From positions 1-46,537 of the forward strand of contig DKCH01000063.1 of assembly GCA_002449135.1 (NCBI GenBank): a stretch of 46,537 bases of DNA, in the 5' to 3' direction. Below are positions 15,596-24,636 of the stretch, piece by piece (within the stretch, counting starts at the first letter, position 1; the number at the start of each line of letters is the position of its first letter). Source of the stretch: Caryophanales bacterium UBA6879 (lineage in GTDB: Bacteria > Bacillota_I > Bacilli_A > RFN20 > CAG-288). The notes beneath the pieces were generated by a model. That model had not been told where the DNA came from, searched no databases, and was given only the letters and a program-made list of their open reading frames with translations. Both the position numbers and the translations under genes were made by a program.

Positions 15596-17299
15596 ATGAA
15601 GTTTTTGTTCAAAAAAGAAAAATTAGGATACCTATTTTTAGGTACCCTAATTTGTTTTTTATTAGTATATTTAATTATTGTTCCTCTTTGTTCAATTTTA
15701 ATTACCTCCTTTAATGTTGAAGATTCATTAACAGGTAAAACTATTTTAGGTTTTGATAATTGGGCTAGCTTAATGGAAACTAATAATTTAAAAGCTATTT
15801 TAAATTCTTTGCTTTTAGGTTTGTTAGTTACTTTATTTTCAACAATTATTAGTTTACCTATTAGTTTTATTTTGAGTAGAACAAGATTAAGAAAACTATG
15901 GTTTTTAGATATTATTTTAATGATTCCTTTTATGATCCCTCCATATATTAATTCTATGGGGTGGATTAATTTTATGGGTGATAATGGAATTTTATATAGA
16001 TTAAGCCCGGTTTTTCGTCCTTTATGTGAGAATTTCTTTTCTGTTTATGGAATGGCGTTTGTAATGTCTTTGCATACTTCACCATTTTTGATGACCATTA
16101 TGAAGAATGCTTTTTTAAATATTGATCAGTCTTTAACTGATTCATTAACGATTTTTGCAAAAAGCAAAATTAAAAGGATATTAAAAGTTTATATTCCTTT
16201 GTTAATACCTAATTTTTCTATTGGTGCTTTTTTAGTTTTTGTTAAGGTTTTAGCTGAATATGGAACGCCTTCAACTTTCCAACCCTATACTAATTTTGAA
16301 GTCTTTTCTACATTAATTACTACTAAATTACAGGTTATGCCTATATCATTTGGTCAAGCTTCTAGTTTAGCTTGCTTGCTTCTTTCTATTTGTATTGTAA
16401 TTTGGGCATTACAAATGCTTATAACTAGTAAACGTTCTTATAATTTAATAAGTGGTAATCCTAGTAAAGTTAGTAAAAATAAGTTAGTTACTATTATTTC
16501 TAGTCTAATTTTATTTATTATTTTCTTTTTTTCTACTTTAATACCTTTATATTCAATTTTTACTTATTCTATTCAAAAGATTTCATATTTAGGTTTTGCA
16601 AAAGGAAATATTACTTTTGATAATTATGTTAATATTTTTAAAGATGAAGGTTTTGGTAGTGGATTAGAAGCAATTTTACATTCTTTAAAAATAAGTGTAA
16701 TTAGTGCAATATTTATATTAATATTAGGTATTAATTTTGCAATATATTGTAAAAGATATGCAAAAAATAAAATCGGTAAAACAGTAGATTTCTTATCTTG
16801 TTTACCTCAACTTATTCCTAATATTGTTACTGGCTTAGGTTTTATTATTTTTTATAACACAATTTCAAAATATGTACCTATTTATGGAACGGAATGGATG
16901 CTAATTATTGCTTATTCTATAATATTTTTACCAAATTTATTTACACAAGTAAAAAGTAGTTTGCTTCAAATGCCAAAGAGTTTAATTGAAGCTGGTGATA
17001 TTTATAGTAAACATAAGTTTATGGTTGATTTAAAAATAATTTTACCACAAGGGATAAATGGTGCTTTTTATGGTTTAGTTATGGTTTTTATTATTAGTAT
17101 TAGGGAATTAGTAACTGCTAAGTTATTAGCTCCTTCTGGTGGTTATTATACTATTTCAACCTTTATTGATATGCAATATGGACAAGGTGAAAGAGGTGTT
17201 GCAATGGCTTTAGCTGTTATTACTATTATTATTACTTTAGTTATTTTATTACCATTAGAATTCTTAACTAAAAGTAAAAAACAAAAAGGAAGATATTAA
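15596..17299 (+). CDS. ABC importer permease, two fused transmembrane domains, 567 aa
   Basis: About twelve membrane segments form two homologous halves, each with an EAA-type loop near its end (S-L-T-D-S-L near residue 180; L-I-E-A-G-D near 465). This fused FbpB/PhnV-like arrangement is typical of ferric-ion and 2-aminoethylphosphonate importers. It begins 2 bases after the binding-protein stop, so translation is probably coupled. It forms the membrane channel fed by the lipoprotein and driven by the next gene's ATPase. Confidence 0.9.
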   Translation: MKFLFKKEKLGYLFLGTLICFLLVYLIIVPLCSILITSFNVEDSLTGKTILGFDNWASLMETNNLKAILNSLLLGLLVTLFSTIISLPISFILSRTRLRKLWFLDIILMIPFMIPPYINSMGWINFMGDNGILYRLSPVFRPLCENFFSVYGMAFVMSLHTSPFLMTIMKNAFLNIDQSLTDSLTIFAKSKIKRILKVYIPLLIPNFSIGAFLVFVKVLAEYGTPSTFQPYTNFEVFSTLITTKLQVMPISFGQASSLACLLLSICIVIWALQMLITSKRSYNLISGNPSKVSKNKLVTIISSLILFIIFFFSTLIPLYSIFTYSIQKISYLGFAKGNITFDNYVNIFKDEGFGSGLEAILHSLKISVISAIFILILGINFAIYCKRYAKNKIGKTVDFLSCLPQLIPNIVTGLGFIIFYNTISKYVPIYGTEWMLIIAYSIIFLPNLFTQVKSSLLQMPKSLIEAGDIYSKHKFMVDLKIILPQGINGAFYGLVMVFIISIRELVTAKLLAPSGGYYTISTFIDMQYGQGERGVAMALAVITIIITLVILLPLEFLTKSKKQKGRY

Positions 17300-17300
17300 T

Positions 17301-18386
17301 ATGAAAATAAAATTGATAAACATCTCTAAAAGCTATGATAAGACTAAGGTTTTAGAAAATTTAAACTTAGAAATAGATGATAATAGTTTAACAACATTAT
17401 TAGGATTTTCTGGATGTGGTAAAACAACATTATTAAGAATTATTGCTGGATTAGAAGTTGCTGATAGTGGTGAAATCTATTTTGGGGATAAGTTAGTTTT
17501 TTCTAAAGAAAAGAAAATTAATTTAAGCCCAATAGAAAGAGAAATTGGTTTTGTCTTTCAGGATTTTGCTTTATGGCCTAATATGACTAGCTTAAAAAAT
17601 GTTGAGTTTCCACTACAAAATTCATATAAGGATTTAAAATCGCATTTAAGTTTTAAATCATATTTAAGTAAAAACAAAAATAAGTTTAAGGCCTTTTTTA
17701 AATATTTTTTCTATCTTAAAGAAAAAGAATTTATTAATAATGTTATATTAAGAAAACAAAATATAAGAAAATCTGCCTTAGATGCTTTAAAAATGGTTCA
17801 AATGGAAGATCACGCCAATCAATTACCTAGTGAATTATCAGGTGGACAAAAACAGAGAATCGCTATCGCTAGAGCTATTGTTATTAATCCTAAAGTAATT
17901 TTGTTTGATGAACCTTTATCTGCTCTTGATGCAATTTTAAGAGAACAAATGAGAAGCGAAATTAGAGCGTTAGTAAAAAAGTTAAAAATGACTGCCATTT
18001 TTGTTACTCATGATCAGCAAGAAGCTATGTCTATTTCAGATAAAATAATTGTTATGAATCAAGGTAAAATTGTTGAGAGTGGAATACCTAGTGTAATATA
18101 TAAAAATCCTCATACTAAATTTGTTGCTCAATTTATTGGCAAATCATCTTTTATTAATTCTAATGAATTTTTACGTCCTGAAGATATTAAATTAGAAGAA
18201 TTTCCTAATTCTATATGCGTAGAAGTTAAAATTGTTAATGTTGAATGTTTAGGTGGAAAATATTTAGTTACTGCTAAGGATTTAAAAGGTAAAGATTATA
18301 TTTTTGAAAGTCTTAGTACTTTTGAAAATAACAGTGCAATAAAAATCTTTTATAATAAAAAAGATCTAAAGAAAGTTGAGGCTTAA
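17301..18386 (+). CDS. ABC importer ATPase with lysine/phenylalanine-rich insertion, 361 aa
   Basis: Walker A GFSGCGKTT (35-43), Q-loop VFQDF (about 85), signature LSGGQKQR (about 179), Walker B VILFDEPLSALD and switch VTHD are all present, as in FbpC/PotA-type importers. A TOBE-like C-terminal region of about 90 residues follows. Between the Q-loop and signature there are about 95 residues, whereas MalK-like proteins have about 55-60. The additional 40 or so (roughly 112-150) are rich in Lys and Phe and would sit in the helical subdomain facing the membrane. It starts one base after the permease stop. Confidence 0.9.
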   Translation: MKIKLINISKSYDKTKVLENLNLEIDDNSLTTLLGFSGCGKTTLLRIIAGLEVADSGEIYFGDKLVFSKEKKINLSPIEREIGFVFQDFALWPNMTSLKNVEFPLQNSYKDLKSHLSFKSYLSKNKNKFKAFFKYFFYLKEKEFINNVILRKQNIRKSALDALKMVQMEDHANQLPSELSGGQKQRIAIARAIVINPKVILFDEPLSALDAILREQMRSEIRALVKKLKMTAIFVTHDQQEAMSISDKIIVMNQGKIVESGIPSVIYKNPHTKFVAQFIGKSSFINSNEFLRPEDIKLEEFPNSICVEVKIVNVECLGGKYLVTAKDLKGKDYIFESLSTFENNSAIKIFYNKKDLKKVEA

Positions 18387-18390
18387 TAAA

Positions 18391-18930
18391 ATGGATTTAA
18401 AAGAAAAATTAATTGATAGTAAAGAAATTTATAAAGGTTATAAACTTAGTCTTAAAATTGATCATTTACAATGCATGAATAATGTAGTCGCTTTAAAAGA
18501 AGTAGTTTTAAGAGCTAATGGAATAGCCGTTTTACCAATTTTAAATAATGGTAATGTTTTACTAGAAAAAGAGTATCGTCACCCTTTTAATGATGTTTTA
18601 ATAGCTTGCCCAGCTGGTAAATTAGATAAAGGAGAAACATTTTTAGAAGGGGCAAAAAGAGAATTAGAAGAAGAAACAGGATACAAAGCTGAAAAGTTTA
18701 TTAAAATAGCAGAGATTTATCCTGCTCCAGCTTATTCTACTGAAGTATGTACTTTATATTTAGCAAAGGATTTAACTTTAGGGGTTAAACATGAAGATAA
18801 AGATGAATTTATTGAAACTTTTGAAGTTAGTTTAAAAGAATTTAAAGAATTGGTAGATAATGGTCAAATTAAAGATGGAAAAACTGTTTTTATAAAAACA
18901 TGGATGGAAAAAGAAGGATACTTTAATTAA
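18391..18930 (+). CDS. NUDIX hydrolase, ADP-ribose pyrophosphatase-like, 179 aa
   Basis: A complete Nudix box spans residues 76-98: G76, E82, then REL-EEET-GY with the catalytic Arg-Glu-x2-Glu-Glu set. These enzymes cleave nucleoside diphosphates linked to another moiety. The fold and the PAGKLDKGE context resemble ADP-ribose pyrophosphatase (NudF-like), but the substrate is uncertain. ATG 18391 is chosen because GAGG (18378-18381) precedes it; an upstream TTG at 18376 would overlap the ATPase gene. It is the last gene of the importer operon. Confidence 0.88.
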   Translation: MDLKEKLIDSKEIYKGYKLSLKIDHLQCMNNVVALKEVVLRANGIAVLPILNNGNVLLEKEYRHPFNDVLIACPAGKLDKGETFLEGAKRELEEETGYKAEKFIKIAEIYPAPAYSTEVCTLYLAKDLTLGVKHEDKDEFIETFEVSLKEFKELVDNGQIKDGKTVFIKTWMEKEGYFN

Positions 18931-18960
18931 TTTTTCGTATAGATTTTAATTGTTTTTATA

Positions 18961-18994
18961 AGGCTCTCTTTTGTTTTAAAAGAGAGCTTTTATT
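18961..18994 (+). terminator. Terminator of the importer-NUDIX operon
   Basis: GCTCTCTTTT (18963-18972) is exactly complementary to AAAAGAGAGC (18978-18987) around a five-base loop, followed by TTTTATTT. Confidence 0.85.
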
Positions 18995-18999
18995 TATAA

Positions 19000-19032
19000 A
19001 ATAAAAAGCGCTGGAGAATTATATCCAACGCT
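19000..19032 (-). terminator. Terminator for the minus-strand lipoprotein gene
   Basis: Read on the minus strand, AGCGTTGGA (19032-19024) pairs with TCCAGCGCT (19015-19007) using one G-U pair, followed by TTTTTATTTT. On the plus strand the same position is a C-A mismatch, so it fits minus-strand use. Confidence 0.75.
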
Positions 19033-19059
19033 AATAGATTAAATTAATTTAATTTTTAA

Positions 19060-21420
19060 TTAGAATAATTTATAAGTAGCTAAGGTTCCACTTACTTCAT
19101 TACTGGTAACTAAATAATCTTGGTTATTATTAGTGAAAGTGAGTAAACCTTCAATAGAAACATCATCTTCAATATCACTGTTAAAACTACGAGAATTAAT
19201 ATAGTTATCAAAGCTAACGTTACTTAAATCAGTGATGTTAAAAATCATTACACCAGAGATTCTTTCTAAAGCAACTAAAGCGTAGTCTTTATTATTCTTG
19301 GAATAATAAATGATGTTTTCTGGTTCAGGGCCTTTTTTAGTGGTTCTGCTTTCTAATTCGATATCATCATTTGAACAATTAAAGTAATTAGGTAAATATT
19401 GGTTAGTATATTTTTCTAAACTATCTTGAGAATCATAAACTTCAGTAAGGCTGTTATTTTCTACTTTGAAAATAGTAAATGAACGTGAACCGAAAACATA
19501 TTGAGCATTAGCATTATCTTTTAAACCATCATAGTCATCTTTTAATAGAACTTTAACTTTTTTAGCTTCAATACCATCATTGCTAGTTAAGGTTGCTTTA
19601 TCTTCGTTACTATATTCACCCCATTCACGACTATCACCTTCATTAGCAGTCATGATATAAGTTTGATTATCTTTTGTGAATGATGAAATACCATCAGGCA
19701 TTCTTAAAGAGAAAACATTATTGTAGTTTTTAGGTGAGTAGGTATTATCATCTTTGTTTAAGTCTATTTTAACTTTTGAATAATCTTGGAAACCAAGTGA
19801 AAAGACATTTGTAATAGTTTTAGTTGCTAAATCAACTTCAGCAATAGCATTATTTTCTTGTAAAGAAATATAGGCTTTAGTATCAGTTACACTTACATAT
19901 TCTGGTTCTAAATCTTTGCTTGGTAAAGAATTCTTTTTAAGAATTACATTGTTTTTAACAAGTTCATCTCTTTTACTATCAAAGCTAGTAAAGTCTAAGA
20001 TTTTTGATTCATAAGAAATCGCATCAATAACACTAATACTACCTTGAGGGTCGATAGCATTGTTGCTATAACCATTTCTTGGTTCACCTTCATCTGCAGT
20101 AATTATTAATTTGTTATCATTAGAGAATTTTAAAGAATCTGAACCAATACCGGTATCTACTAATTTTAAAAGAGTTAAGCTACCATCAGTATTACCTTGG
20201 AAAATAGCTACTTTACTTTTTTTGGTAAAGTCTTTACTTTGAATAGTAACAGCAACTTTATTATCTGTTGAAGCACTAACGCTTGATAAGTCACCATATT
20301 CAAAATTTTTGTCTTCTTGTTCTACTAATTTTTTAATATCAATTTCAATTCCTTTTTGGTCTACTACTTTATCAGCTTGTTCTGTTAAATTTTCTTGATC
20401 TTGTAATACACCTGTTAAGACACCTTTAACACCATTAACAGCATAGCAAAATTTGTTTACAGGGTTATAAGCAACAATTTCTTCACTTCCACCATCTTTG
20501 CTTTTGGCTTTGGAATTGTATCTTGCTACTTGTTCAACTTTTAAGCTAGCATTTTCATTATTAAAACCAGTATATTTTTTAGTACTTGTTACTAAAGAAT
20601 CATCATAAGGATAAGTGTCTTCTGTTTTGCCTTCTTTTTCACCTTTAGAGTTAGTGGCTTTCATATCATTAGTTAAGCTAGCAGCATCAGAATAATTAAC
20701 TACAACTAAGTCGTTTTTATTATTATCACTATCTTCTAAAGAATTTCTCATGAAGCCTTTCTTTTTAGAGAAAATTGAAGGGAAATCTTTTTCATAAAGA
20801 AGAGGAACTTCATTGCTTTCTGGTTCTTCAGAGTGATCATTACTAGCAACACCAACTAAGTCAACTAAATTAGGAATATTTAAAGTAGTACTATCACCAG
20901 ATAAAGTGCCATCTAAAAGAGTTTGGCTACTAGTTAATGCTAAGGTGAAGCCTTTATTGGATAAAGTAAAATTATCTAAAGTTAAATCAGCTTGAGGTAA
21001 AGTATAAACTACTTTAGTAGCATCTTCGCTTGCTTTACCAGCAATTAAGAAATATGAATTTGGTTTAATTTCACCACTTAAGTCAAACTTAGTAAAAGCA
21101 GTAACATTATCAAGTTTAGGTGGTAAATATTGTAAAGAATAGGAGCTTAAATTAATAGTTGTATCAGTAGGATTGTATAATTCAACAAAATAGCTACTTA
21201 CATAATTATTAGTAGCGGCTTTTGTAATAATAAGGTGTTTATTTTTTTCAGCAGCAGAAGAACTAGTTGAACTAGAGGAACTAGAACTAGTTGAGCTTGA
21301 AACTACTTCGCTTAGTTTACTAGAAGAATCTAAGCTAGAAGAAGTAGAACTATTATTATTGCTACAACCTATAAGAGGGAATAAGAAGGCGACTAAAAGA
21401 CAATATTTTGATTTTTTCAT
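19060..21420 (-). CDS. Lipoprotein with lamin-tail domain and choice-of-anchor-I propeller, 786 aa
   Basis: The start is ATG at 21418-21420 with GGAGG just upstream; a longer frame to 21480 skips this site. Signal peptide MKKSKYCLL ends in lipobox LIGC. A linker of about 45 mostly Ser residues follows. Residues about 65-210 look like a lamin-tail domain (FVELYNPTDTTINLSSYSLQ). The remainder is the choice-of-anchor-I type, recognisable by EPEYVSVTDTKAYISLQENN, PDGISSF and TANEGDSREWGEY. It probably folds as a beta-propeller on the cell surface. Some relatives are annotated as phosphatase- or phytase-like, but the enzymatic role is uncertain. Four TTTACA/TGTAAA elements lie upstream. Confidence 0.85.
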   Translation of the reverse strand: MKKSKYCLLVAFLFPLIGCSNNNSSTSSSLDSSSKLSEVVSSSTSSSSSSSTSSSAAEKNKHLIITKAATNNYVSSYFVELYNPTDTTINLSSYSLQYLPPKLDNVTAFTKFDLSGEIKPNSYFLIAGKASEDATKVVYTLPQADLTLDNFTLSNKGFTLALTSSQTLLDGTLSGDSTTLNIPNLVDLVGVASNDHSEEPESNEVPLLYEKDFPSIFSKKKGFMRNSLEDSDNNKNDLVVVNYSDAASLTNDMKATNSKGEKEGKTEDTYPYDDSLVTSTKKYTGFNNENASLKVEQVARYNSKAKSKDGGSEEIVAYNPVNKFCYAVNGVKGVLTGVLQDQENLTEQADKVVDQKGIEIDIKKLVEQEDKNFEYGDLSSVSASTDNKVAVTIQSKDFTKKSKVAIFQGNTDGSLTLLKLVDTGIGSDSLKFSNDNKLIITADEGEPRNGYSNNAIDPQGSISVIDAISYESKILDFTSFDSKRDELVKNNVILKKNSLPSKDLEPEYVSVTDTKAYISLQENNAIAEVDLATKTITNVFSLGFQDYSKVKIDLNKDDNTYSPKNYNNVFSLRMPDGISSFTKDNQTYIMTANEGDSREWGEYSNEDKATLTSNDGIEAKKVKVLLKDDYDGLKDNANAQYVFGSRSFTIFKVENNSLTEVYDSQDSLEKYTNQYLPNYFNCSNDDIELESRTTKKGPEPENIIYYSKNNKDYALVALERISGVMIFNITDLSNVSFDNYINSRSFNSDIEDDVSIEGLLTFTNNNQDYLVTSNEVSGTLATYKLF

Positions 21421-21484
21421 GTAAAATCCTCCAAAAAAAGTGTAATTGAATAGATACATAAATAACAATTGAATGCACATATTT

Positions 21485-21528
21485 TTTACAAAACATTTAC
21501 AATATTTTAAGATTGTAAAAAATGTAAA
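21485..21528. promoter_or_regulatory. Cluster of four TTTACA/TGTAAA half-sites
   Basis: TTTACA occurs at 21485-21490 and 21496-21501 (5-base spacer), and TGTAAA at 21514-21519 and 21523-21528. The inner pair lies within a TTTACAAT/ATTGTAAA inverted repeat. The direct repeat with a 5-base spacer resembles the Bacillus PhoP box (TT-A/T/C-ACA repeats). It lies 65-108 bases upstream of the minus-strand lipoprotein start. The regulator is inferred only. Confidence 0.35.
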
Positions 21529-21728
21529 TAAAAGGACTGATTTTATAAAAATATTAAATAAAAGCCATATATTACCAATTAAACTTGTTATTTTTTAATA
21601 TATAAATATTATTAAAAATTCAGTAGGATTTTAATGTTAATTAATAACATAAAAAGCACACAAAATTTATTAATTAATTATAAATTTTTTAACATATTTT
21701 TTGAGATAGTTAATAAGCTAATTAATTA

Positions 21729-21757
21729 TTGTAAAGGCTTACATTTAGTGTTATATT
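21729..21757 (+). promoter_or_regulatory. Promoter with overlapping LacI/cre-like operator
   Basis: TTGTAA (21729-21734) and TATATT (21752-21757) are spaced 17 bases. The -35 lies within TTGTAAAGGCTTACA (21729-21743), which has TGTAA/TTACA symmetry and differs from the cre consensus WTGNAANCGNWNNCW only at the central C. A repressor bound here would block the -35. Confidence 0.5.
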
Positions 21758-21762
21758 AGGGT

Positions 21763-21780
21763 ATAACTTAGCTAAGTTAT
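21763..21780. promoter_or_regulatory. 18-bp perfect palindrome at the expected +1
   Basis: ATAACTTAG/CTAAGTTAT is a perfect palindrome without spacer, starting about 6 bases after the -10 box of the beta-helix lipoprotein gene. It suits a dimeric repressor site at the transcription start. Confidence 0.5.
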
Positions 21781-21804
21781 CAGCATGAAAAAAGGAAATG
21801 AAAC

Positions 21805-24510
21805 ATGAAAAAAAGTAATTTATTAAGCTTAGCTTTTATTTTGACTTTATCTTTTAGCTTAGCAAGTTGTAATCCTAGTTCAGAGTCTAACAGTTCTAGT
21901 AATAGTGAGAAAATGAGTTCAAGTTCTAGTACAAGTGTAAGTCAAAGTTCTAATAGTCAAAGCGAAACAAAAATCACTAAAATTAATTATTTTGGTGAAG
22001 ATATCACTTTAGATGAACATCATATTTTAGTAGATTCTTCTTTAGAATCTAGTAAATTAAACGATTTTGTTTATAACGATCTAGTTGAAGCTAGCAAACA
22101 TTTAGTTGCTGGGGCTTCTTATGATGAGCCAACAATTATTTATTTAGCTAAGGGTGTCTATTGGGTAGATGATAAAGATGCAGAAGAAGATACCATTGGT
22201 TCTAATATGCATGGTTTAGAATTAAAACAAGATTTTGTAAGAATTTATGGTTTAGATAAAGATGCTAGTAAGACTATTATTGCTGGTAATAGAGGTAATA
22301 GAGAAGGATCTACTGGAAACTGGAATGTTATGGGTGTTTCTAATGGGTTTGTCGCTAAGGATTTAACTATTGGAAATTATGTTAATTTGGATTTAGTTTA
22401 TCCTGATAATCCTAGTTTAAATGTTCCAGCGAGAAATTCTACATCTATAACACAAGGTCAAACAGTAAGTAATATTGGTACTAATTCTGATAAGTGGCAA
22501 TTTAATAATGTTAGGTTTATCTCTCGTCTAAATTGTATTCCAGGTGGTGCAGATAGATTTTATTTTAAAGATTGTCATATTGAATGTACTGATGATGCTA
22601 TTCAACCAGGTAATCATGTAGTATATGAAAATTGTGATTTTGATTTTTATGGTAAACACCCAATGTGGGGCTCAAATTCACAAAATATAGCATTCTTAGG
22701 CTGTACCTTTAGAGGAAAAGGAGATGCAAATTCAAAGTTTTATTTTTCTAAGGATCCTACTAATTTAGCTCTTATTGATTGTAAATTTGAAGATGATTTC
22801 GAAGGTGGTATTACTTGGTGTAACACTTTAGATCGTCATCCTGAAGTTAAAAATTATGTATATAATTCTACTTATAAAGATTTAGATGTTGTTATTGGTG
22901 CTGATGGTTTTAATAATACAATTACTTTAAAAGAAACTGATGTTGCCTTAAAAGCATTTAAAGTCGGAGATACTTATAATTCTTATAATTTATTAAAAGG
23001 AAGTGATAATTGGGATCCTAATAATGTAAAAGATTTAGTATCTAATAATATTGATTTACCATATCGTGCAACTTTAGAAGTAAAAAATGGCTTATTAGGT
23101 GCTGATGGTAAATTAGTAGAAGGTCAACAAACTACTTTAGTTCCAACTTTTATTTCTTCTTCTACAGATTTGACAAATGTTAAATACAAAGTAGAATTAG
23201 CAGAGAATTCTAACTTTACTTGTACAATTAATGAAGATAATACTTTAAATGTTAAAGTTAAGGATAAAATAGGTTTAGAAGAAGTTACTGATTATGTAGA
23301 AATTCAATCAGAATCTAATTTACATGCTGTAATGTATTTTAATTTAACTCCTGCTAAAAGAACTGCTCCTACTTTAGAAAGTGGTGCTTCATTAGAAATT
23401 AGTGATGGTAAAGCAAATTTAAATTATTCTTTAGATTTTAATAATGAAGATTTAAAAGATAATTCTCTTATTGAATTTTATCGTTCTAATGATAATAAAT
23501 TAGATAATGATGACGTTAAGGTTGCTACAACTCGTTTAAATAAACCATTTAAATCATATACATTAACTAATGGTGATATTGGTAAATATATTATTGCAAC
23601 TATTGCTACTAAATCTAATTTATCTGATCTTAATAGTGAAGTTAAAACTTTTGTAACTAACAGCACTATTACTAATGAACAAGTTACTTCATCTAGCACT
23701 ATTTTAGATTTTAATAGTTTAGAAAATATTGCTTCTAGTAATAAAGTAGTAAGTGAAGATTCTTTTATGTTTGATACTCATATTCCTGCTGATTTACAAA
23801 GTGTTTATTATCCAAATAATGCTGATGGATCTGAAAACAAAAACTTTGTTCAATATAAGCAACAAGTTGAAGATTCAAAGACTTCTTTCCCAGATGGGTT
23901 TGAATATACTGAAGGGGCTGATGGAGCTTTAGGAAAATATGGTTTTAGTCAAAAAGGTAGAGGGGCTAGAATGCTTTATACTCCTATTAGTTCTAATCAA
24001 AATAAGGCTATGGATTTAACAATGAGATTAAATCCTGCTAAATCAGCTGGTCAAGGTTTTGGCTCTGCACATGGTCAATATTTAGATATTTATATTGGAT
24101 ATGATACTACTACATTAAGTGGTTATGGTTTAAGAATTGAAAGAGAAAAAGCATATTCTAATGCTTGCTTATTTGGTTTATATAAGTTTAATAATGATAA
24201 AGCTGAATATATTTCAAAGGTTAAAACAACTGTTAATGATGTAGAATACAAAGGTTTATTTGCAGCGGCATATAAAGGAAATGTTGATGTTAGCATTTCT
24301 TTAACTGATACTAAATTAACTGCTAGTATTGTTTCAGATAAAGAAAAAGATCCAACTATTACTGATAATGATCATGAAATGTCTGTAACTTTAGAAGCTG
24401 ATATTACTAATGGTTTACAAAATAAAGGTGGTATTGGTTTTATTAATACTGGTACAACTTCTGTTGGTAATCGTACGACTATTTCTAATTTTAAGATTGA
24501 ATATAAGTAA
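21805..24510 (+). CDS. Pectinesterase-like right-handed beta-helix lipoprotein, 901 aa
   Basis: The signal peptide ends in lipobox LASC, followed by a Ser-rich linker of about 35 residues. Residues about 90-370 form a parallel beta-helix resembling carbohydrate esterase family 8. IIYLAKGVYWVDD is at its start, and DRFYFKDCHIECTDDAIQ and VVYENCDFDF correspond to the region around the second catalytic Asp. The canonical QDTL and DFIFG motifs are not intact, so esterase activity is doubtful. The middle (about 415-620) looks like Ig/fibronectin-type modules. The C-terminal 250 residues resemble a lectin-like beta-sandwich. It is probably surface-anchored and acts on, or binds, a pectin-like polysaccharide. 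AAAGGAAATG precedes the start. Confidence 0.7.
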   Translation: MKKSNLLSLAFILTLSFSLASCNPSSESNSSSNSEKMSSSSSTSVSQSSNSQSETKITKINYFGEDITLDEHHILVDSSLESSKLNDFVYNDLVEASKHLVAGASYDEPTIIYLAKGVYWVDDKDAEEDTIGSNMHGLELKQDFVRIYGLDKDASKTIIAGNRGNREGSTGNWNVMGVSNGFVAKDLTIGNYVNLDLVYPDNPSLNVPARNSTSITQGQTVSNIGTNSDKWQFNNVRFISRLNCIPGGADRFYFKDCHIECTDDAIQPGNHVVYENCDFDFYGKHPMWGSNSQNIAFLGCTFRGKGDANSKFYFSKDPTNLALIDCKFEDDFEGGITWCNTLDRHPEVKNYVYNSTYKDLDVVIGADGFNNTITLKETDVALKAFKVGDTYNSYNLLKGSDNWDPNNVKDLVSNNIDLPYRATLEVKNGLLGADGKLVEGQQTTLVPTFISSSTDLTNVKYKVELAENSNFTCTINEDNTLNVKVKDKIGLEEVTDYVEIQSESNLHAVMYFNLTPAKRTAPTLESGASLEISDGKANLNYSLDFNNEDLKDNSLIEFYRSNDNKLDNDDVKVATTRLNKPFKSYTLTNGDIGKYIIATIATKSNLSDLNSEVKTFVTNSTITNEQVTSSSTILDFNSLENIASSNKVVSEDSFMFDTHIPADLQSVYYPNNADGSENKNFVQYKQQVEDSKTSFPDGFEYTEGADGALGKYGFSQKGRGARMLYTPISSNQNKAMDLTMRLNPAKSAGQGFGSAHGQYLDIYIGYDTTTLSGYGLRIEREKAYSNACLFGLYKFNNDKAEYISKVKTTVNDVEYKGLFAAAYKGNVDVSISLTDTKLTASIVSDKEKDPTITDNDHEMSVTLEADITNGLQNKGGIGFINTGTTSVGNRTTISNFKIEYK

Positions 24511-24518
24511 ATAGTTTG

Positions 24519-24553
24519 AACACCTTGCTAGAATTAGCAGGGTGTTTTTTTAA
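24519..24553 (+). terminator. Terminator after the beta-helix lipoprotein gene
   Basis: AACACCTTGCTA (24519-24530) pairs with TAGCAGGGTGTT (24535-24546), with one G-U pair, around a GAAT loop, and a T-run follows. Confidence 0.85.
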
Positions 24554-24558
24554 TTAAA

Positions 24559-24579
24559 ATATTTTATTTAATAAAATAT
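24559..24579. repeat. 21-bp AT-only palindrome upstream of the GH28 gene
   Basis: ATATTTTATT (24559-24568) and AATAAAATAT (24570-24579) are exact reverse complements around one T. It lies before the probable promoter (TTCTTG, 16 bases, TATAAT) of the next gene. Chance is possible in such AT-rich DNA. Confidence 0.4.
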
Positions 24580-24636
24580 CTTTTCTTCTTGTTTAAAACT
24601 AACATGCTATAATTTTTAAGATATAAGGAGTATGTT

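Larger units (their letters stand above)
21421..21804. other. 384-bp divergent intergenic region with several palindromes
   Basis: It contains no supportable gene and is very AT-rich. It holds TTTACA/TGTAAA half-sites (21485-21528), an ATGTTA/TAACAT inverted repeat (21634-21650), a promoter with an overlapping TGTAA-N4-TTACA site (21729-21757) and an 18-bp palindrome at the expected transcription start (21763-21780). Confidence 0.7.

Noticed and set aside
21250..21350. Ser-rich stretch as a repeat expansion or frameshift
   Set aside because: Codons vary and the frame is intact; it is an ordinary linker after a lipobox, seen in several lipoproteins of this window.
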